NCBI GenBank assembly: GCA_032718475.1
Contig: JAUCBJ010007462.1
Span: 98,734 to 162,733, forward strand
From: Nemertoderma westbladi
Lineage: Eukaryota; Xenacoelomorpha; Nemertodermatida; Nemertodermatidae
Length of the DNA: 64,000 nt
Direction of reading: 5' to 3'
Each line of letters begins with the position of its first letter. Position 1 is the stretch's first letter. Below, piece after piece: positions 11,717 through 23,079 of the stretch. Position numbers and translations under genes: made by a program. The notes under the pieces were generated by a model that did no database searches, was not told the origin of the DNA, and was given only the letters and a program-made list of their open reading frames with translations.

Positions 11717-13985
11717 AATACGATGACCACAAGGCTATTGAGTGCATGTGGACCCCATCCAACGAGATCCAGCATCAATGGAGAAAGACGGAGGAATCCC
11801 TACAGGATTGGCGCGTGATGTTTTACGACAACGAGGGAGGGTCCCATCAAGAGTGCGTAACTAGTAAGTGCATTCAAATTCGCGCGGCCGATGGTGTGAC
11901 TCACATATTTATGCGCGTGAGGGCGGACCGAGAGAGACCGGAGCCCATCATAACGACGCAATATCGGCGGGGGAATGATCCCAGGGAGCAGATTTTGGAG
12001 GTATGCAGGCGAGCAGGTATGCATGGAGCAGAGCGTATCGATGCCAGGATGCTACCCAAGAAAGTTAAAGAGGCGATTCTCAACCAGGATTACGTCAAGG
12101 TGGGATCGGGTTGGAGAGCGACTTCAACGCCATGACGGATTTGGAGGATCATTTGCCGAGACCGTTTGTCGACACCAAGCTATTGTTGCTATGGGCACAG
12201 GATATTGGAATTTATAGAGAGTACCCAAACTCTGCTAAGACTGGTATGGGTTTTATAGCACATCTGTTGTACAATTGGGACTTCAAGCTGAAGACGCAAA
12301 AGAAGTACGAGGAGGCGTATGGTGAATATAACACGCCGCCGGGAGCAGAGTTCAAATCCCACTTTAAGCGGCAAGCGTTAGTGTATTGGAACATCTGCGC
12401 ACCACCCCTTACGTCGCTGCAATATTATTTGGTGCTGGAGTCGAACACGGTAACTTGTTTAGTCGCAGATATCGTTGCGCGAGTTTTGAAGCGTCATCCA
12501 TTGGTGTTCGGAGGAGATCAATACGTTCGCTCGAAAGGGGGAATCCAATCTGATGTGATGGAGCGTTTCTTAACCCCGTTCTTCAACCAATCGCTAGAGA
12601 ACACGTCGATGGTTAGGAGAGGATTAGCGATATTCGAAGGAGTATATCGACAGAATATCGGAGATTTGGGAGACCGACCGTCGATGGAGTATCCAACGCC
12701 AGAGGCCTTGGAGAAGTGGTTCGGGAATCAAACCCGCGGGTTTGGTACTCCATCCACTTGGAGGCGGATAGACCCATTAGAGAGGGTTGGCCGGAGACGT
12801 TAGTGGAGGTGTTCGGATTGGATCTCCCGGTGGAGAAGACATATCCGAAATGAATGCGGGAGGAAATATTGGAGATAGAGGACAAGGGTGAGGGGGACAT
12901 GAGAGGGCCTGGTTTCCACAAGCGCGTAGGTGCAAGTTGTGCGGCAGCACAAGGCATAGTCAAAAGTCATGCGGCGCTGTAGTAGAGGCGGCGCATAAGG
13001 TTTGTCGTTGGTGCAATGAGACAGACCACTCATTCCATACGTGCACCGTCTTCATTTCTCAATGTGGATATTGTGGGGTAAAGGGACATCGTAGCGCGAA
13101 ATGTCAACTGTGTGATGATTCTTTCCAAAACCACAGCGCCAACCTACTCTGGGAAATGTTGGATAAGTGGGAGGGCGTGGCTGATTACCACATCCAAGCG
13201 CAAATGAGGTGGTTACCATTTAAAGCAGGATAAGTGTTCTGGGCGGTAGATCCATCACACATCACATATGAACCGTATTTGCAATCTTTACCACAATATC
13301 AGGAGCTGATACTAACCGCTCAAGACCTTCCGCAGAATACTGGAGTTATAGTTGTCAGATCATATTTTGGACAGTTGAATATGGACAATAAGTATACTTG
13401 GCACTTTGTTGCTATTTGCGACTGTATAAACAAAGGTTAATTTTCGGAGACGAGAAAGGTGGTGCGTGTGAGAGGAGATTGGAGGATGGCGGCTATACAA
13501 TACCGCAACGAATTTCTGTTGACTCACGTACCGGTGGGGTCATTGACTGCCGAACGGGTGGAGCAGCAACGGACCGCGGCACCCACAGCGACAACTGCCG
13601 GAGCTCATAGCTTGCGGCAAGTACCAGAAGGAGGGGTCCTAGACAAGCGTCAGGTCAAGGACGAGCACTATCATTCAATAATTGAAGCTCAACGTCTGCA
13701 GTGGAGGGCACAGGGCGCTTCCGAAAAGGCGCGCATGCAACTGCAGAAGGAGGAGCTGGCGGAGGCGACCGCGGGAACACGGCAAATGGGACGAGGCTGA
13801 GGGAGGAGTATCAGCCGAGAGACAGCCGGGGCCCAGGGAACATCGTTGCCGGTTCCAGGAAGTGACTCCTCACGGACGCCGTCAACTGAGTCCACAGGAG
13901 GAAGACTGGTGTATCTGGGGAGGGGGCGAAAGAGGGGAGTGAGCCCGAAGAACCCAGGAGCGAGTCGATAAAGCGATAATATCAC
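11717..13985 (+). pseudogene. Gag-like gene with three CCHC zinc knuckles, main part, broken
   Basis: Reading switches frame several times: frame of 11716-12105, then 12106-12780, then a short piece with one stop (12782-12925), then 12931-13800 with stops at 13231 and 13438, and a basic Pro/Ser/Gly-rich tail to about 13970. Three consecutive zinc knuckles of the form C-x2-C-x4-H-x4-C lie at about 12931-12972, 13006-13047 and 13063-13104. Upstream is a helical region of about 350 residues with many Trp and Tyr, as in a capsid-type Gag. Downstream of the knuckles is a 200-residue region I do not recognise. No protease, reverse transcriptase or integrase follows. A divergent copy lies at 51840-53215. 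Knuckles indicate nucleic-acid binding; the rest is inference. Confidence 0.65.
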
Positions 13986-14915
13986 AGACTTTAGACGTAT
14001 ACATCATCGTCGCTCTGATGTATATCGTAGCGTTTAGTAAAACAATCTACTGGACTCATATACACTAGTCATATTCATTTTAGAGTTTTATATTATGAGA
14101 AAGGCGAAGGAGGTGATTGGGGAGACAAACCTGCGGGTTTGGCTTACTCCTTTCACCTGCCCTAGCCAGGGTTTTTTATTAAGTAGATCGTCAATTTGTA
14201 AATGAAAGAGCAATATTTTTGTAAATTTAATTAGTATGTAGTAATCATTATGTAGTAAGAGAAAGCAATATTTTTGTAAATTTAATTTGTATTTAGTAAT
14301 CATTATGCACTGAGAGAGATAATATTTTGTAAATTTGATTTGTATGTAAAATCATTATGAAATATCTATGGCAATATTTGTATATATTAGAACTATTATA
14401 TTACCAAGTTATTAGATTATTTGAAGGTAAATTTTAGTTGTTTGTTTACATCGCCCTATATTCTTCTACAATTGGAGGGAAACATTGCTTGTTTCCCTTG
14501 GAGCGGTGTTACGATATATGGCGCTGTGTACTATTATCAGCCCATTATACAGTATAAATATTTAGATAAGCCATAATGACGCGCACCCATATTTAGATAA
14601 GGAAAATAAAATATCAATATTTATGAATCTTATCCATTTTGTATAGTATGTAGCCCTACCTACGTAATTTTTAAATAAAACTAAATAAATAATATTTACA
14701 GTAGCAAGTTTCCTATAAAATTCTTGATGCAAGCTTGCTGTTATGGTATTAATAGGATTAATCGTGTATTTGCATTAATTTCCGTTATATTTGCGCTAAA
14801 TTAGATCGTATTGTATGTACTGTGTTTTTAGTATCGCGAAATTAAGTAACGCAACCATTACCATATATGGTAATAATTTGTGATTCTGGGAGGCATTAGG
14901 TTCTCAATCCGGCTT
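13986..14915. other. Non-coding AT-rich 3' flank of the gag-like gene
   Basis: No gene seen. It holds the short tandem array listed separately at 14204-14390; the rest is unstructured AT-rich DNA. Confidence 0.6.
14204..14390. repeat. Short tandem array, period about 55 bp, 3.5 units
   Basis: The core CAATATTTTTGTAAATTTAA followed by GTAGTAATCATTATG recurs at 14211, 14266 and about 14320, with a partial fourth unit near 14373. Copies are imperfect. Confidence 0.75.
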
Positions 14916-15015
14916 CCTTATTGGCCTAGCTATTCCAGGTTGGTCTAATGGGAGCGCGGATTGGGGAACCAATGAGAGGATTATTGCATCATCCTTTATG
15001 AATCACCTATAAATT
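14916..15015 (+). promoter_or_regulatory. Promoter-like block: ATTGG/CCAAT pair and TATA box
   Basis: CTTATTGGC at 14916, an inverted CCAAT pair (ATTGGGGAACCAAT, about 14960-14973) and TATAAATTGG at 15008. It lies about 1 kb beyond the gag-like gene. The segment CTTATTGGCxxxxCTATTCCA is shared with 53806-53828, the 3' flank of the other gag-like copy, so it may be part of the element (an LTR-like promoter). Inference only. Confidence 0.4.
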
Positions 15016-15633
15016 GGCTGTATTTCCGGTATGTGCATCTCAGTAATTTTCTCTCAGTCATCTATAATCTCTGTTTTTGGACCCTAAAGTTTGTTTCTTG
15101 CAATAATTCGCAATTTTGTAATTTCTGCTTTATTCTTTGCTGTGTTTCTCAATCAATCTTAATGGTTACTGAAAATTACAATTTCAAACTATGATTTCTA
15201 CCCTTTGATTAATAGTCCTATGTGATTTAAGATGCGATAATTCCACGGGATTTTCTTTAGACTGTCAGACTGTTTGTGATTGCATGCGCCGCTACGGTAG
15301 CTATTCATTCTAATGGAGGGCTAAGGTACCGGTAGGCGCGGCGGGCGCACCGGGGGGTAGCGATGAAGGGAGTGCAGAGGATTCAAAGGCGAGCAACGCT
15401 GGCGGGGGGTCACCGTTGCGGTCGGAAGGTTGGCAGTGGGGACAGAAGACCAGTAGCCGGGACAGTAATAGGGGGCTGATGATCCAGATTTTGTAAGGAA
15501 GCCTATATGTACCCGGGAGAGGCCTTCGTGTCTTACACTGCAAACTGCTAACAGTTAAGTATCGACTATTGATTGCTACGCTGATTTGTGTATTGCTAAA
15601 GTGTGCCTGATTCTTAATTATGAATGCTTAGAT
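15016..15633. other. Region after the promoter-like block; one short GC-rich open stretch
   Basis: Mostly unremarkable. At 15303-15480 a GC-rich stretch on the plus strand stays open for about 58 codons (Gly/Ser/Ala-rich, acidic), unlike its AT-rich surroundings. It resembles in composition the tail of the gag-like protein. It could be the leader of another element copy, but no start or homologue is visible. Confidence 0.3.
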
Positions 15634-18156
15634 ACTACTACTAGGTCGAGCGAACTCAGACAGTGGAAATGAGATCCTTCCAGGCTTCCCGATTCTCCAT
15701 ATTTGTCGCAATTTCGTTTCTCCTAAGTTCAGTATCCCTTTCAAGTTGATCTATATATGTTATGGCCGGTCGTCCACGACTACGCTTTCCATAAGTTGGT
15801 TGCCAGAAAAGTAGATCTGATATGATCTCGTCTTTACTTCGCCAGCAGTGCCCACTGAATCTTAATCTGCGTTCACTGAGGGTGGTTGATACAGGTGGTA
15901 TTGTACCATAAAGCTCGGCGTTTGTCATGTGTTGTCTCCAGCTGATGTTTAGGGCTGCCCTTAGTAGTCTTGTGTAGCAACCATCAATTCGTTGTTCAAG
16001 CGATTTAGTCAGTGTCCAGGGCTCACCCCCATATAAAAATACACTTTCCACTGTGGCTCGAAAGAACTTAGTCTTCACGTGCCTGGAGAGATCTGATTTT
16101 CAGATGGTATCCATTTTTGATAGAGCTACCCAAGCCTTTGCTTTCCTAACTTCTATGCATTTTTGCTACTCTCTATCCATGATCCAAGGTACTGGAAGTC
16201 ATCGACCTTCCTTAGTTGATTATTATCAATGGTTGTCAAGTTCCCATCAACATTAAAGGTCATGAATTCGGTCTTTGTAGCATTTATATGCAATCCAACC
16301 TCCTTAGCAGCCCTCTCCACTTTATTTAGTAGAAGCTGTGCATCTGCTAGGGTATTAGAGAGCGGGGCGATGTCATCCGCAAAGTCGGTGTCTGTGACTG
16401 TAGTTGCCGGATATCTACTACTTCTGCGTTCTTGAAGTGTTAATCCCAGGTCTTCACCCTTTGTGGCCGTCCTCATTGCGTAATCCAGCACATTTACAAA
16501 TAGTAATGGTGCTAATGTGTCACCTTGCAGTACGCCAGCCAGGATTGAGAAAAACTCAGTTTCACCATCTGGTGAGAGTACCTGCGCTTCTGTGTCACAA
16601 TATAACAATCCAATGCCAGCAACAATTACTTCTGGTATTCCATAAGCTCTTAGGATTTCAAGGATTTTACCTCTATGGATGGAGTCGAATGCCTTCTTGA
16701 AGTCCACAAAAGTCATGACAGTGGGGAGATTCTTTGACTTAATTCCTTCAATCAGTCTCCGTAGTGCAAGTATCTGAGCTATTGTTGATCTACTTGGTCG
16801 AAATCCGTTTTGGCTCTTACGCAGTAGTTTCTCTATGTGAGGCCTAATCCTATATAGAATCATTTTATTGTATATTTTGGCAGCTACCACAAGCAGACAG
16901 ATCCCACGATAGTTTGTTGGTATGCCGAGGTCTCCTTTCTTGGGGAGAGGCTTTAGTTGACCTTTAGTCCAAATTGGTGGTGGCTTTTCCCCTTTTAACA
17001 TCCGGTTGCAAACATTCAATAATGATCTGTTTAGCACTCCGGTTTTCCATACCTCCGCTGGGATTTCATCTAATCCACTCGCTTTATTATTGGACATGCT
17101 TTTAATGCTTTTTTGGAGTTCGGCAGGTGTGAAGTCCCCTGTTTCTATAGGTAGTGTCTTGTCATATATTTTCCTTGTAGGGCTGACCTCGATGTTTGGT
17201 GGCTGCCCAAGCAATTTGCTGAAGTGATTTTTCCATTCCCAACACGTTCTTCAGGACTATCGGCTTTGAGGCGCCCCTTTGCACAACTTTTCCGACCAGA
17301 TACTTCATTTACAGTTTGCCAGGTAAGTCTTGATTGTTGCTGTATGTGAGCAGTTGTAATTGCTTCAGTTTTATCCTGTATGTACTTTTCCTGGCTGATG
17401 TTGTAGGTCAATTTAAGATCGTCCTTAGCTTTCTCAACCTTGTTAATGTTTTCAGTTGTTGGTTGTTCGGTTTTAACTTTGTAGGCTATCTTAAGTTCTT
17501 CTCTCTTACAAGTAACCTCAGAGTTTTGCCATGGCACATATTGTTTTCGTTTGGGTTTCTGGGGGATATGCCTCTTAGCTGATTCCTTGTGGGCTGTTAT
17601 TATATTCTGGTATATTGAATTGGTGGATTGGTCTTCATCCATTGACTGAAGTGCTTCAGAGCTGTTTTGAAATTCTACTGTGTAAGCATCCTTTACTGCA
17701 TTGTCAGTTCTGAGTTTTTCCCAGTCATATTTGATTTGCTTGCTTGTCCTGGGTTTGCTGGCTCTCAAACTGAGTCTGATCTCTGCAGTCACAATTCTGT
17801 GGTCCGAACCAATTAGGTTGAACGAGCTGTATGCCTCGCAGTTGCTCATGCTGTTTCTCCACTTTTTGTTTATGAGGATGTAATCCAGTTGTGCTTTGGT
17901 TCCATTAGGGCATTGAAAGGTCCATAGCTTCCCCTTACTCTTTTCGAATCTGTTGTTTGTTGGTATCCATTCACATTCTTCCATTAGGTCTAAAAGTAAG
18001 TACCCATTTCTGTTAGAACTGGTGTTATAGGTGTAACCCTTGATGTCTTCTGGGCCAATTTGGGCATTCAGGTCACCAGCAATGACTTTAACATTGTGTT
18101 TCGGAATGTCCTTTATAAGTCCAGTCAGTTCTTCATAAAACTTGACTGCTTGTTCT
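15634..18156 (-). mobile_element. 5'-truncated RTE-like LINE (family B) with 12-bp target duplication
   Basis: Flanked by GAATGCTTAGAT on both sides (15622-15633 and 18157-18168). In minus orientation the 3' tail is a short TAGTAGTAGT repeat. It carries endonuclease and reverse transcriptase coding but lacks the 5' end. It shares clade features with the abundant family A (short 3' end, triplet tail) but its sequence is clearly distinct. Confidence 0.9.
15656..18156 (-). pseudogene. RTE-like LINE ORF: endonuclease C-part, reverse transcriptase, C-terminal domain
   Basis: Reading from 18156 leftward: the endonuclease motif GDLNAQIG (about 18080), then the SDHRIV motif (about 17800), which closes the nuclease domain. 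A charged linker precedes the reverse transcriptase: LKPLPKKGDL near 16945, TFVDFKKAFDS near 16700, GVLQGDTLAP near 16530 and DFADDI near 16375. The C-terminal part ends at 15656 with the conserved REAWKDLI-type end. Frameshifts lie near 17215 and 16150-16080, with an in-frame stop near 16098. Truncated and broken, so not mobile by itself. Confidence 0.85.
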
Positions 18157-18168
18157 GAATGCTTAGAT

Positions 18169-18905
18169 CGGCGCCCTCTTTCCTTGATTGATTTCTATTT
18201 CTTAGTTTACGATAAATAATTACTGATTAGGTCAAAATAATACGGTATTTAGGCTGTTGCTAGAGTAACCCGATACGTAATAAATTAGAATTGCGCATTC
18301 TGGAACACTTAGTAATTAGTACGCTGTTTCGTATTTATGACTGTAATTAATTAGTGTTAAATTAAGAATTTGTACGCAGCATAGCGGAGAGTAGTTAAAG
18401 TAATTATTTGGAGTACCGTAAACTATTCATGCTGGGCAGTTATTTGAAAATAGCGGGCAATAAGCTAGATAGCAGTATCCAGTATACAGTAGTAAGTTGC
18501 TGGCCTAAAGCCAGCCGAAGACCGGTCCCGATAGGTCACCCTGTCATTTTTGAGTTAATTAAACGTTCTCACATTCATATATTCCGTTAGGGAACCCAAG
18601 TATTTGCGATTAGGCGATAAGTGAACACTCTGAGTGTAAGCCTCTAACACTTGTTTTAAGTAGCCTAGGGAACCGTCTCGGGTTTATTGTTTTGGTTATT
18701 CCCGCATGGCTCATAGATTCGAACAGTTAGCTCTCTATCGAGCGATCGGTAGAGAAAGGAACAAGCGATTTGCAGGAGCCGTATAAAATTAGTAAAATAT
18801 ATTAGCGGACGGCAGGTTAGCGCCATCCAGCGGTGAGAAGCAGTTTTGTGTTTAGCAGCAGTACGGCAGTAATAATGCGCTCCTGATCGCCCCTGTTTAA
18901 CAAGG
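18169..18905. other. No gene seen
   Basis: AT-rich sequence continuing the DNA that flanked the LINE insertion. No open frame of note, no repeat with the rest of the window found by eye. Confidence 0.4.
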
Positions 18906-19228
18906 TACATTGATGATGGATACTACATTTTTTTCCAAATATACGCTTGGTAGTTGGCTTTGGATATATAGGTGTATAAACAATACTTACAAGGTGGCAG
19001 CAAAGGTTGACTCGATTTCTCCACTTTTTAAGATTAAAAGACGATACTGAAGCTTATTCACGTCATTAATATCTGACCACCTGAGATATAATTGGCATAT
19101 AAAACTTTCTAAATCTCTAGATACGATTCTGATAGTTGCCAATGTTCGCCAATGATGAATATTAACAGTTGGAAGGTTAAGAATAATATAGACATCAGTG
19201 CAGAGGCAGGTTTCACTGAAAGGGATAG

Positions 19229-19252
19229 TTGGGGGGGGGGGGGGGGGGGGGG
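19229..19252. repeat. Poly-G run
   Basis: About 22 consecutive G inside the foldback element. Length may be unreliable in sequencing. Confidence 0.9.
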
Positions 19253-19469
19253 TATCCAATAGCAAACGTCAAAGACTAGATCAAGTATGTGACATTCATA
19301 TTCGAGATGATAATGAGGGTGTCGGTAATAAATGGACACAAATCAATGCCATCATCACCTTCAACCAACTCAAATACATTACAAGGGATGAAAACGATGT
19401 CCTGAAATACCAGGTTTATCAAAAGTGTGGATCTCTAAGTAGAATAACGCATTGTAACACGAAGTGGGG

Positions 19470-19545
19470 ACTTCGCGCAGCACGAAGTTGGCAGAGCCTT
19501 AGCGAATTGACACTGTTAGGGGGTAGGTCAATTTATGCAAATAGT
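19470..19545. repeat. Internal inverted repeat, left arm
   Basis: Matches the reverse complement of 19929-20004 (shared blocks CCTTAGCGAATTGACACTGT and GGTCAATTTATGCAAATAG). It encloses a 380-bp loop with the GAC microsatellite. Confidence 0.85.
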
Positions 19546-19832
19546 CACGTTGGCCCTCTAGCGGCAGACTGGAGAACTGCAGATGGATTCGCCTCCTTTG
19601 AAAGTCACAGCTAATGGTCTAATACATATCTGCCAAGTTTCAGCTTAAACGGATTTAATAGCAAAGAAATGGGAGGGCATTTAATGTTTAGACATGTGGC
19701 CCTCTAGCGGGAGACCATTGCACTGATGGTGTCTGAAAGTCTCTCAAAAATCTCAACTTTTGCTCATATTGATACCTACAAATTTTCAACTTGGCAGCTT
19801 TAAATCCGACAAAGTTATTAGCATGTCAAAAT

Positions 19833-19848
19833 CGCAACGACGACGACA

Positions 19849-19903
<55 letters not shown>

Positions 19904-19928
19904 TGACAACGACGACGACGACGACGAC
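19833..19928. repeat. GAC trinucleotide microsatellite
   Basis: Nearly pure CGA/GAC triplets with a few AAC and TGA interruptions, in the loop of the inner inverted repeat. Confidence 0.95.
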
Positions 19929-20004
19929 AACTATTTGCATAAATTGACCCACCCCCTAACAGTGTCAATTCGCTAAGGCTCCGCCAACTTCGTGGCTCGC
20001 CCCA
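19929..20004. repeat. Internal inverted repeat, right arm
   Basis: Partner of 19470-19545; only a few mismatches are visible. Confidence 0.85.
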
Positions 20005-20340
20005 CATAAACACTATATCAGCTAATCTTGGACCTGACTTATGCAAAATACTTATTGCTTTACATGAATGTCAGAAGTTAATGACGTGAACGAGCTTCGG
20101 TATCGTCTTTTCTGTTCAAAACATGGAGAAATCGAGTCAACCTTGCTGCCACCTTGTAAATATTGTTTAAAGAGAGACACCTATCCGGAACCAACTACCA
20201 ATCGTATATAAGCTTAGTACCCATCATCAATGTATCTTCTCCCATTGGTCTGGGATGGCTGTTAGATGAGGAGGATATGGTAATACCTGATTGGATGTAT
20301 GTTCAACCAGTTCCATAATCTATCCTCTCTCTCTCTATCT

Positions 20341-20610
20341 CGCCTCCGCTTTGCAGGACATTGCTTTCGCCGTGAGGACCAGCCAGTGCATAATCTTGTG
20401 CTTTGGCAGCCTCATGGAGTGAATAAGCATGGTGGACAGCCCATGACTTTCTTGAGACGCATCTTAAAGGACACTGGCCTTAAAGATGCGGATGATCTAG
20501 CAAATGTCATGGGTGATAGGGAGTTGTGGCGGCGCAATTTTGTTGACAAGCCGGCACAGCATTCTTAAAAATGCAGCTGCAATGCAGCATGCCGATCCTA
20601 GTAGTAGTAG
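20341..20610 (+). mobile_element. 3' end fragment of RTE family A
   Basis: Encodes the last 74 residues of the family A ORF (RLRFAGHCF to PAQHS) and the short 3' UTR with TAG repeats. Strongly 5'-truncated. TATCT on both sides (20336-20340, 20611-20615) may be a short target duplication. Confidence 0.85.
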
Positions 20611-20615
20611 TATCT

Positions 20616-21364
20616 CTGCTGTATTGCAAATTTGTAAACCACCAACATGTATCTGTCGGTTGAGTACTAAACAAAGACCCAAGACTTTTCTGCCTGTTCT
20701 GTACAAAACGAAGAGGTGAAGTCGCGCTAGTTTCATAAGAGCGATAAGTCCCATTGCTATTTAAAGGAGCAAGTTCGTAAAGGAGCACGTTACTGAGGCG
20801 TGTTGGGGGAACCAAAACAATAAACGAAAGTTAACACATGTTAGATGATTATGCAGGTCTTTATAATTGGGTGTTGAGTCTTTGTTTTGTACTCACTCTG
20901 TATCTGCCTACAAAACAATCATCAACATCATTGCATTGAGTTGTGCAAATTCAAGTCATGTACCAACAGGAAGGAGGCGAAATATGAATGAACTGAAGCT
21001 CTTGACGTGATTTTTGACTAACATATTTGCACTACTTGTTTTATTCTTACCCCAGGTGACACTTTAAAATTAGCAAAAAATTTCACGAATGTAATATTGC
21101 AGTTCTATAATCGCTTTCAGCATCCAAAAAACCGCTATATATCGCAAATAAATTAATTTTAGTGAATTATGAAAACTATTGAAAATCGTAGTAGGAAAGT
21201 ACTGGAGATGGGTGCCAGAAAGGGAGCACAGCACGAAAACTAACATGACCATATAAATGGCGTTTGCTCTGTTGGATAACCCATTAAATTTTAGGAAAAG
21301 TCACGAAATCTCGGTTTTCCAAACAAACCTTACTCAAAGATACAGACTAATTACAAAATTAAGC
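20616..21364. other. No gene seen
   Basis: AT-rich; no coherent frame, no known element end recognised. Confidence 0.4.
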
Positions 21365-21535
21365 CGGGCGCGTATTCCCAATCCTTACACTACTAGGAAC
21401 TCCTCTTGCATTAACACCTGGGATTGGTTAATGAGTTATTATTTGATTGGATGTAGAAATCATGTAAGGAATGGAAAGAGGGGTCGAACTAGTGTAAGGT
21501 TTTTATAAAGTGCTCCAAACGCTCCTAATAAAATA
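21365..21535. repeat. Inverted repeat partner of 22070-22225
   Basis: Blocks CATGTAAGGAATGGA, ACTAGTGTAAGGTTT, CCTTACACTA and CCAAACGCT recur in opposite orientation at 22070-22225. This copy has an extra 60 bp in the middle. Probably two fragments of one small repeat family. Confidence 0.65.
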
Positions 21536-21635
21536 AACTCTTAAAACCTTTAGATGTCTAGATGGCGCGCTAGTGCAGTTCGATGCACACGAATAGCAGA
21601 CGGACTATTCATAAGCAATTACTACTGTACAGTAC

Positions 21636-21950
21636 TATAATCGGCCTGCTGCATTGAAACTGCACATTGAGATGCTATGCCAGTTTGGCAAAAGTATTTT
21701 GTGACCCCCATGCAATCCACAAGTGGCAAGCCAAATGCAGGGTACATTAAGAATTCTATGCCGGCTTATCAACAAAGTTGCACCACCACAATTCCCTATT
21801 CCCCCATGACTTTCGCGAGATTAGCTGCATCTTCAAGACCAGTGTCCTTTAGGATGCGTCTTAAGAAAGTCATGGGCTGTCCATCATGCTTATTTTCTCT
21901 ATGGGGCTGCCAAAGCACAATATTGTGCGCAGTGTGGTCCTTGTGTGTGG
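21636..21950 (-). mobile_element. Diverged 3' fragment of an RTE relative
   Basis: On the minus strand it aligns with the 3' end of family A (CATGACTTTC, AGTGTCCTTTAgGATGCGTC, GTCATGGGCTGTCCA blocks). It has many more mismatches than the other copies and a 40-bp interruption near 21700-21750. An older insertion or a sister family. Confidence 0.7.
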
Positions 21951-22069
21951 GTGCAGCTCATGCAGCCCTGTATAAACCATATCCCAATGTTCTTCTGCCT
22001 AGAATAATATCAAATGTTAAGTCTACTCATCTAATACTGGTGGTGTTGCTGTAATAACCCTTACATGAT

Positions 22070-22225
22070 TTCACCCAATTTCTCCATTCCTTACAGCGTT
22101 TGGAACACTTTCTACTGTACCTGCAAGCTGAGTATAAAACTCTTACACTAGTCCGACCCTTATCTCCATTCCTTACATGATTTTTTCCTACTAGTGTAAG
22201 GTTTGGGAATATGCCCCCGGCCCAA
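22070..22225. repeat. Inverted repeat partner of 21365-21535
   Basis: See 21365-21535. Ends near GGGAATATGCCCCCGGC, which matches GCCGGGCGCGTATTCCC in the partner. Confidence 0.65.
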
Positions 22226-23068
22226 GTAGGATTAAATAAAGAGGATTTAGTATTCAAAAATGTCATTATCGATGGAATCATCTTTTCAGAAATCATCTAG
22301 GAACAATTATGATAAATATATAAATTGAAGTGAATATACTAAAAGAACCAACCTCTCTTTTGTGGTAGGTGTCAAATCATTTGGTTGTGTGATATCTGAG
22401 TCATCTTCAATTGCATCTGTAGTGGTAGTCATGGTAACCTGCGAAGGAGTGTTGTCTGAAATGCCATTTAGATGTCACTTGTCATTTTAAAGTGATTTGT
22501 AGTCACATCTTGATTGTTTTTTATTGGCATAAATATTTGTTATAAAGTCATTATTTTAAAATAGAGTGGAATGAGATTAAAATGATGAAAAATAAGAATA
22601 TTTCAAACATGGGTATATCTTTGGAACCATATATCACCGTTATAACAAAACAGGTTTAGCTCTCAGTATAGGAAAATTTTCCAAAACTAAGATTCAATAA
22701 AATGTGGCAATTTGTTTTTAAAATAATGATATTGTTCTAGAATGGTAGCTATTTTTCTAAAACGTGTCAGTTTTCATTTAGCAGCGTTCCCATGGTAACA
22801 ATAATTATATTCCAGAATTTTATGTCACATTTAGAATTGTTAGACCAGTAGCTATCTTTTTCAAAAGATGCGATGAATTTATATTGAGTTATTAGAATAC
22901 TACAGCATGTTTGTTGTTTTACCATTTCCATGACAACCGGTGATAACACCAAGTCAGCTACCGATTCAGATTTTTTATCATATCAAAATGAATGGCCAGA
23001 AGCTAGGTCTTCCCAAATATATAAGTTCCGGGTGGTTACCAAAAAGTATCCCCTATGCTGGCTGGCCC
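22226..23068. other. Mostly unrecognised DNA; one possible exon
   Basis: AT-rich. Apart from the weak exon candidate at 22353-22438, nothing supports a gene. Confidence 0.35.
22353..22438 (-). CDS. Possible exon of a host gene, Thr-rich acidic peptide (weak)
   Basis: On the minus strand an acceptor (CTCCTTCGCAG) precedes 86 open bases that end at a GT donor (GAGAG|GTTGGT). The translation is Thr-rich and acidic, like an extracellular stalk. No homologue recognised and no neighbouring exon on this strand. Could be chance. Confidence 0.25.
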
Positions 23069-23079
23069 ATGGACTATAA

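Larger units (their letters stand above)
18908..20232. mobile_element. Foldback-type DNA element with long terminal inverted repeats, TA-flanked
   Basis: The left end CATTGATGATGG (18908) is matched in inverted orientation at 20221-20232; TA flanks both ends. The inverted arms continue for about 170 bp on each side (to about 19075 and from about 20070). They include matched GGTGGCAGCAAGGTTGACTC and GACGATACxGAAGC blocks, with small indels. A second, internal pair of arms (19470-19545 and 19929-20004) is near-identical. No transposase frame exists, so it is non-autonomous. Superfamily unclear; TA duplication is only 2 bp. Confidence 0.75.

Noticed and set aside
13459-13800. Separate coiled-coil gene downstream of the zinc knuckles
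   Set aside because: Same frame as the knuckle region with one stop between; better read as the C-terminal part of one gag-like gene.
19786-20046. Arg-rich and Asp-rich frames over the GAC microsatellite
   Set aside because: Pure translation of a trinucleotide repeat.
23055-23079. ATG at 23055 as the RTE start codon
   Set aside because: It lies outside the 11-bp target duplication, so it is flanking DNA joined by chance.
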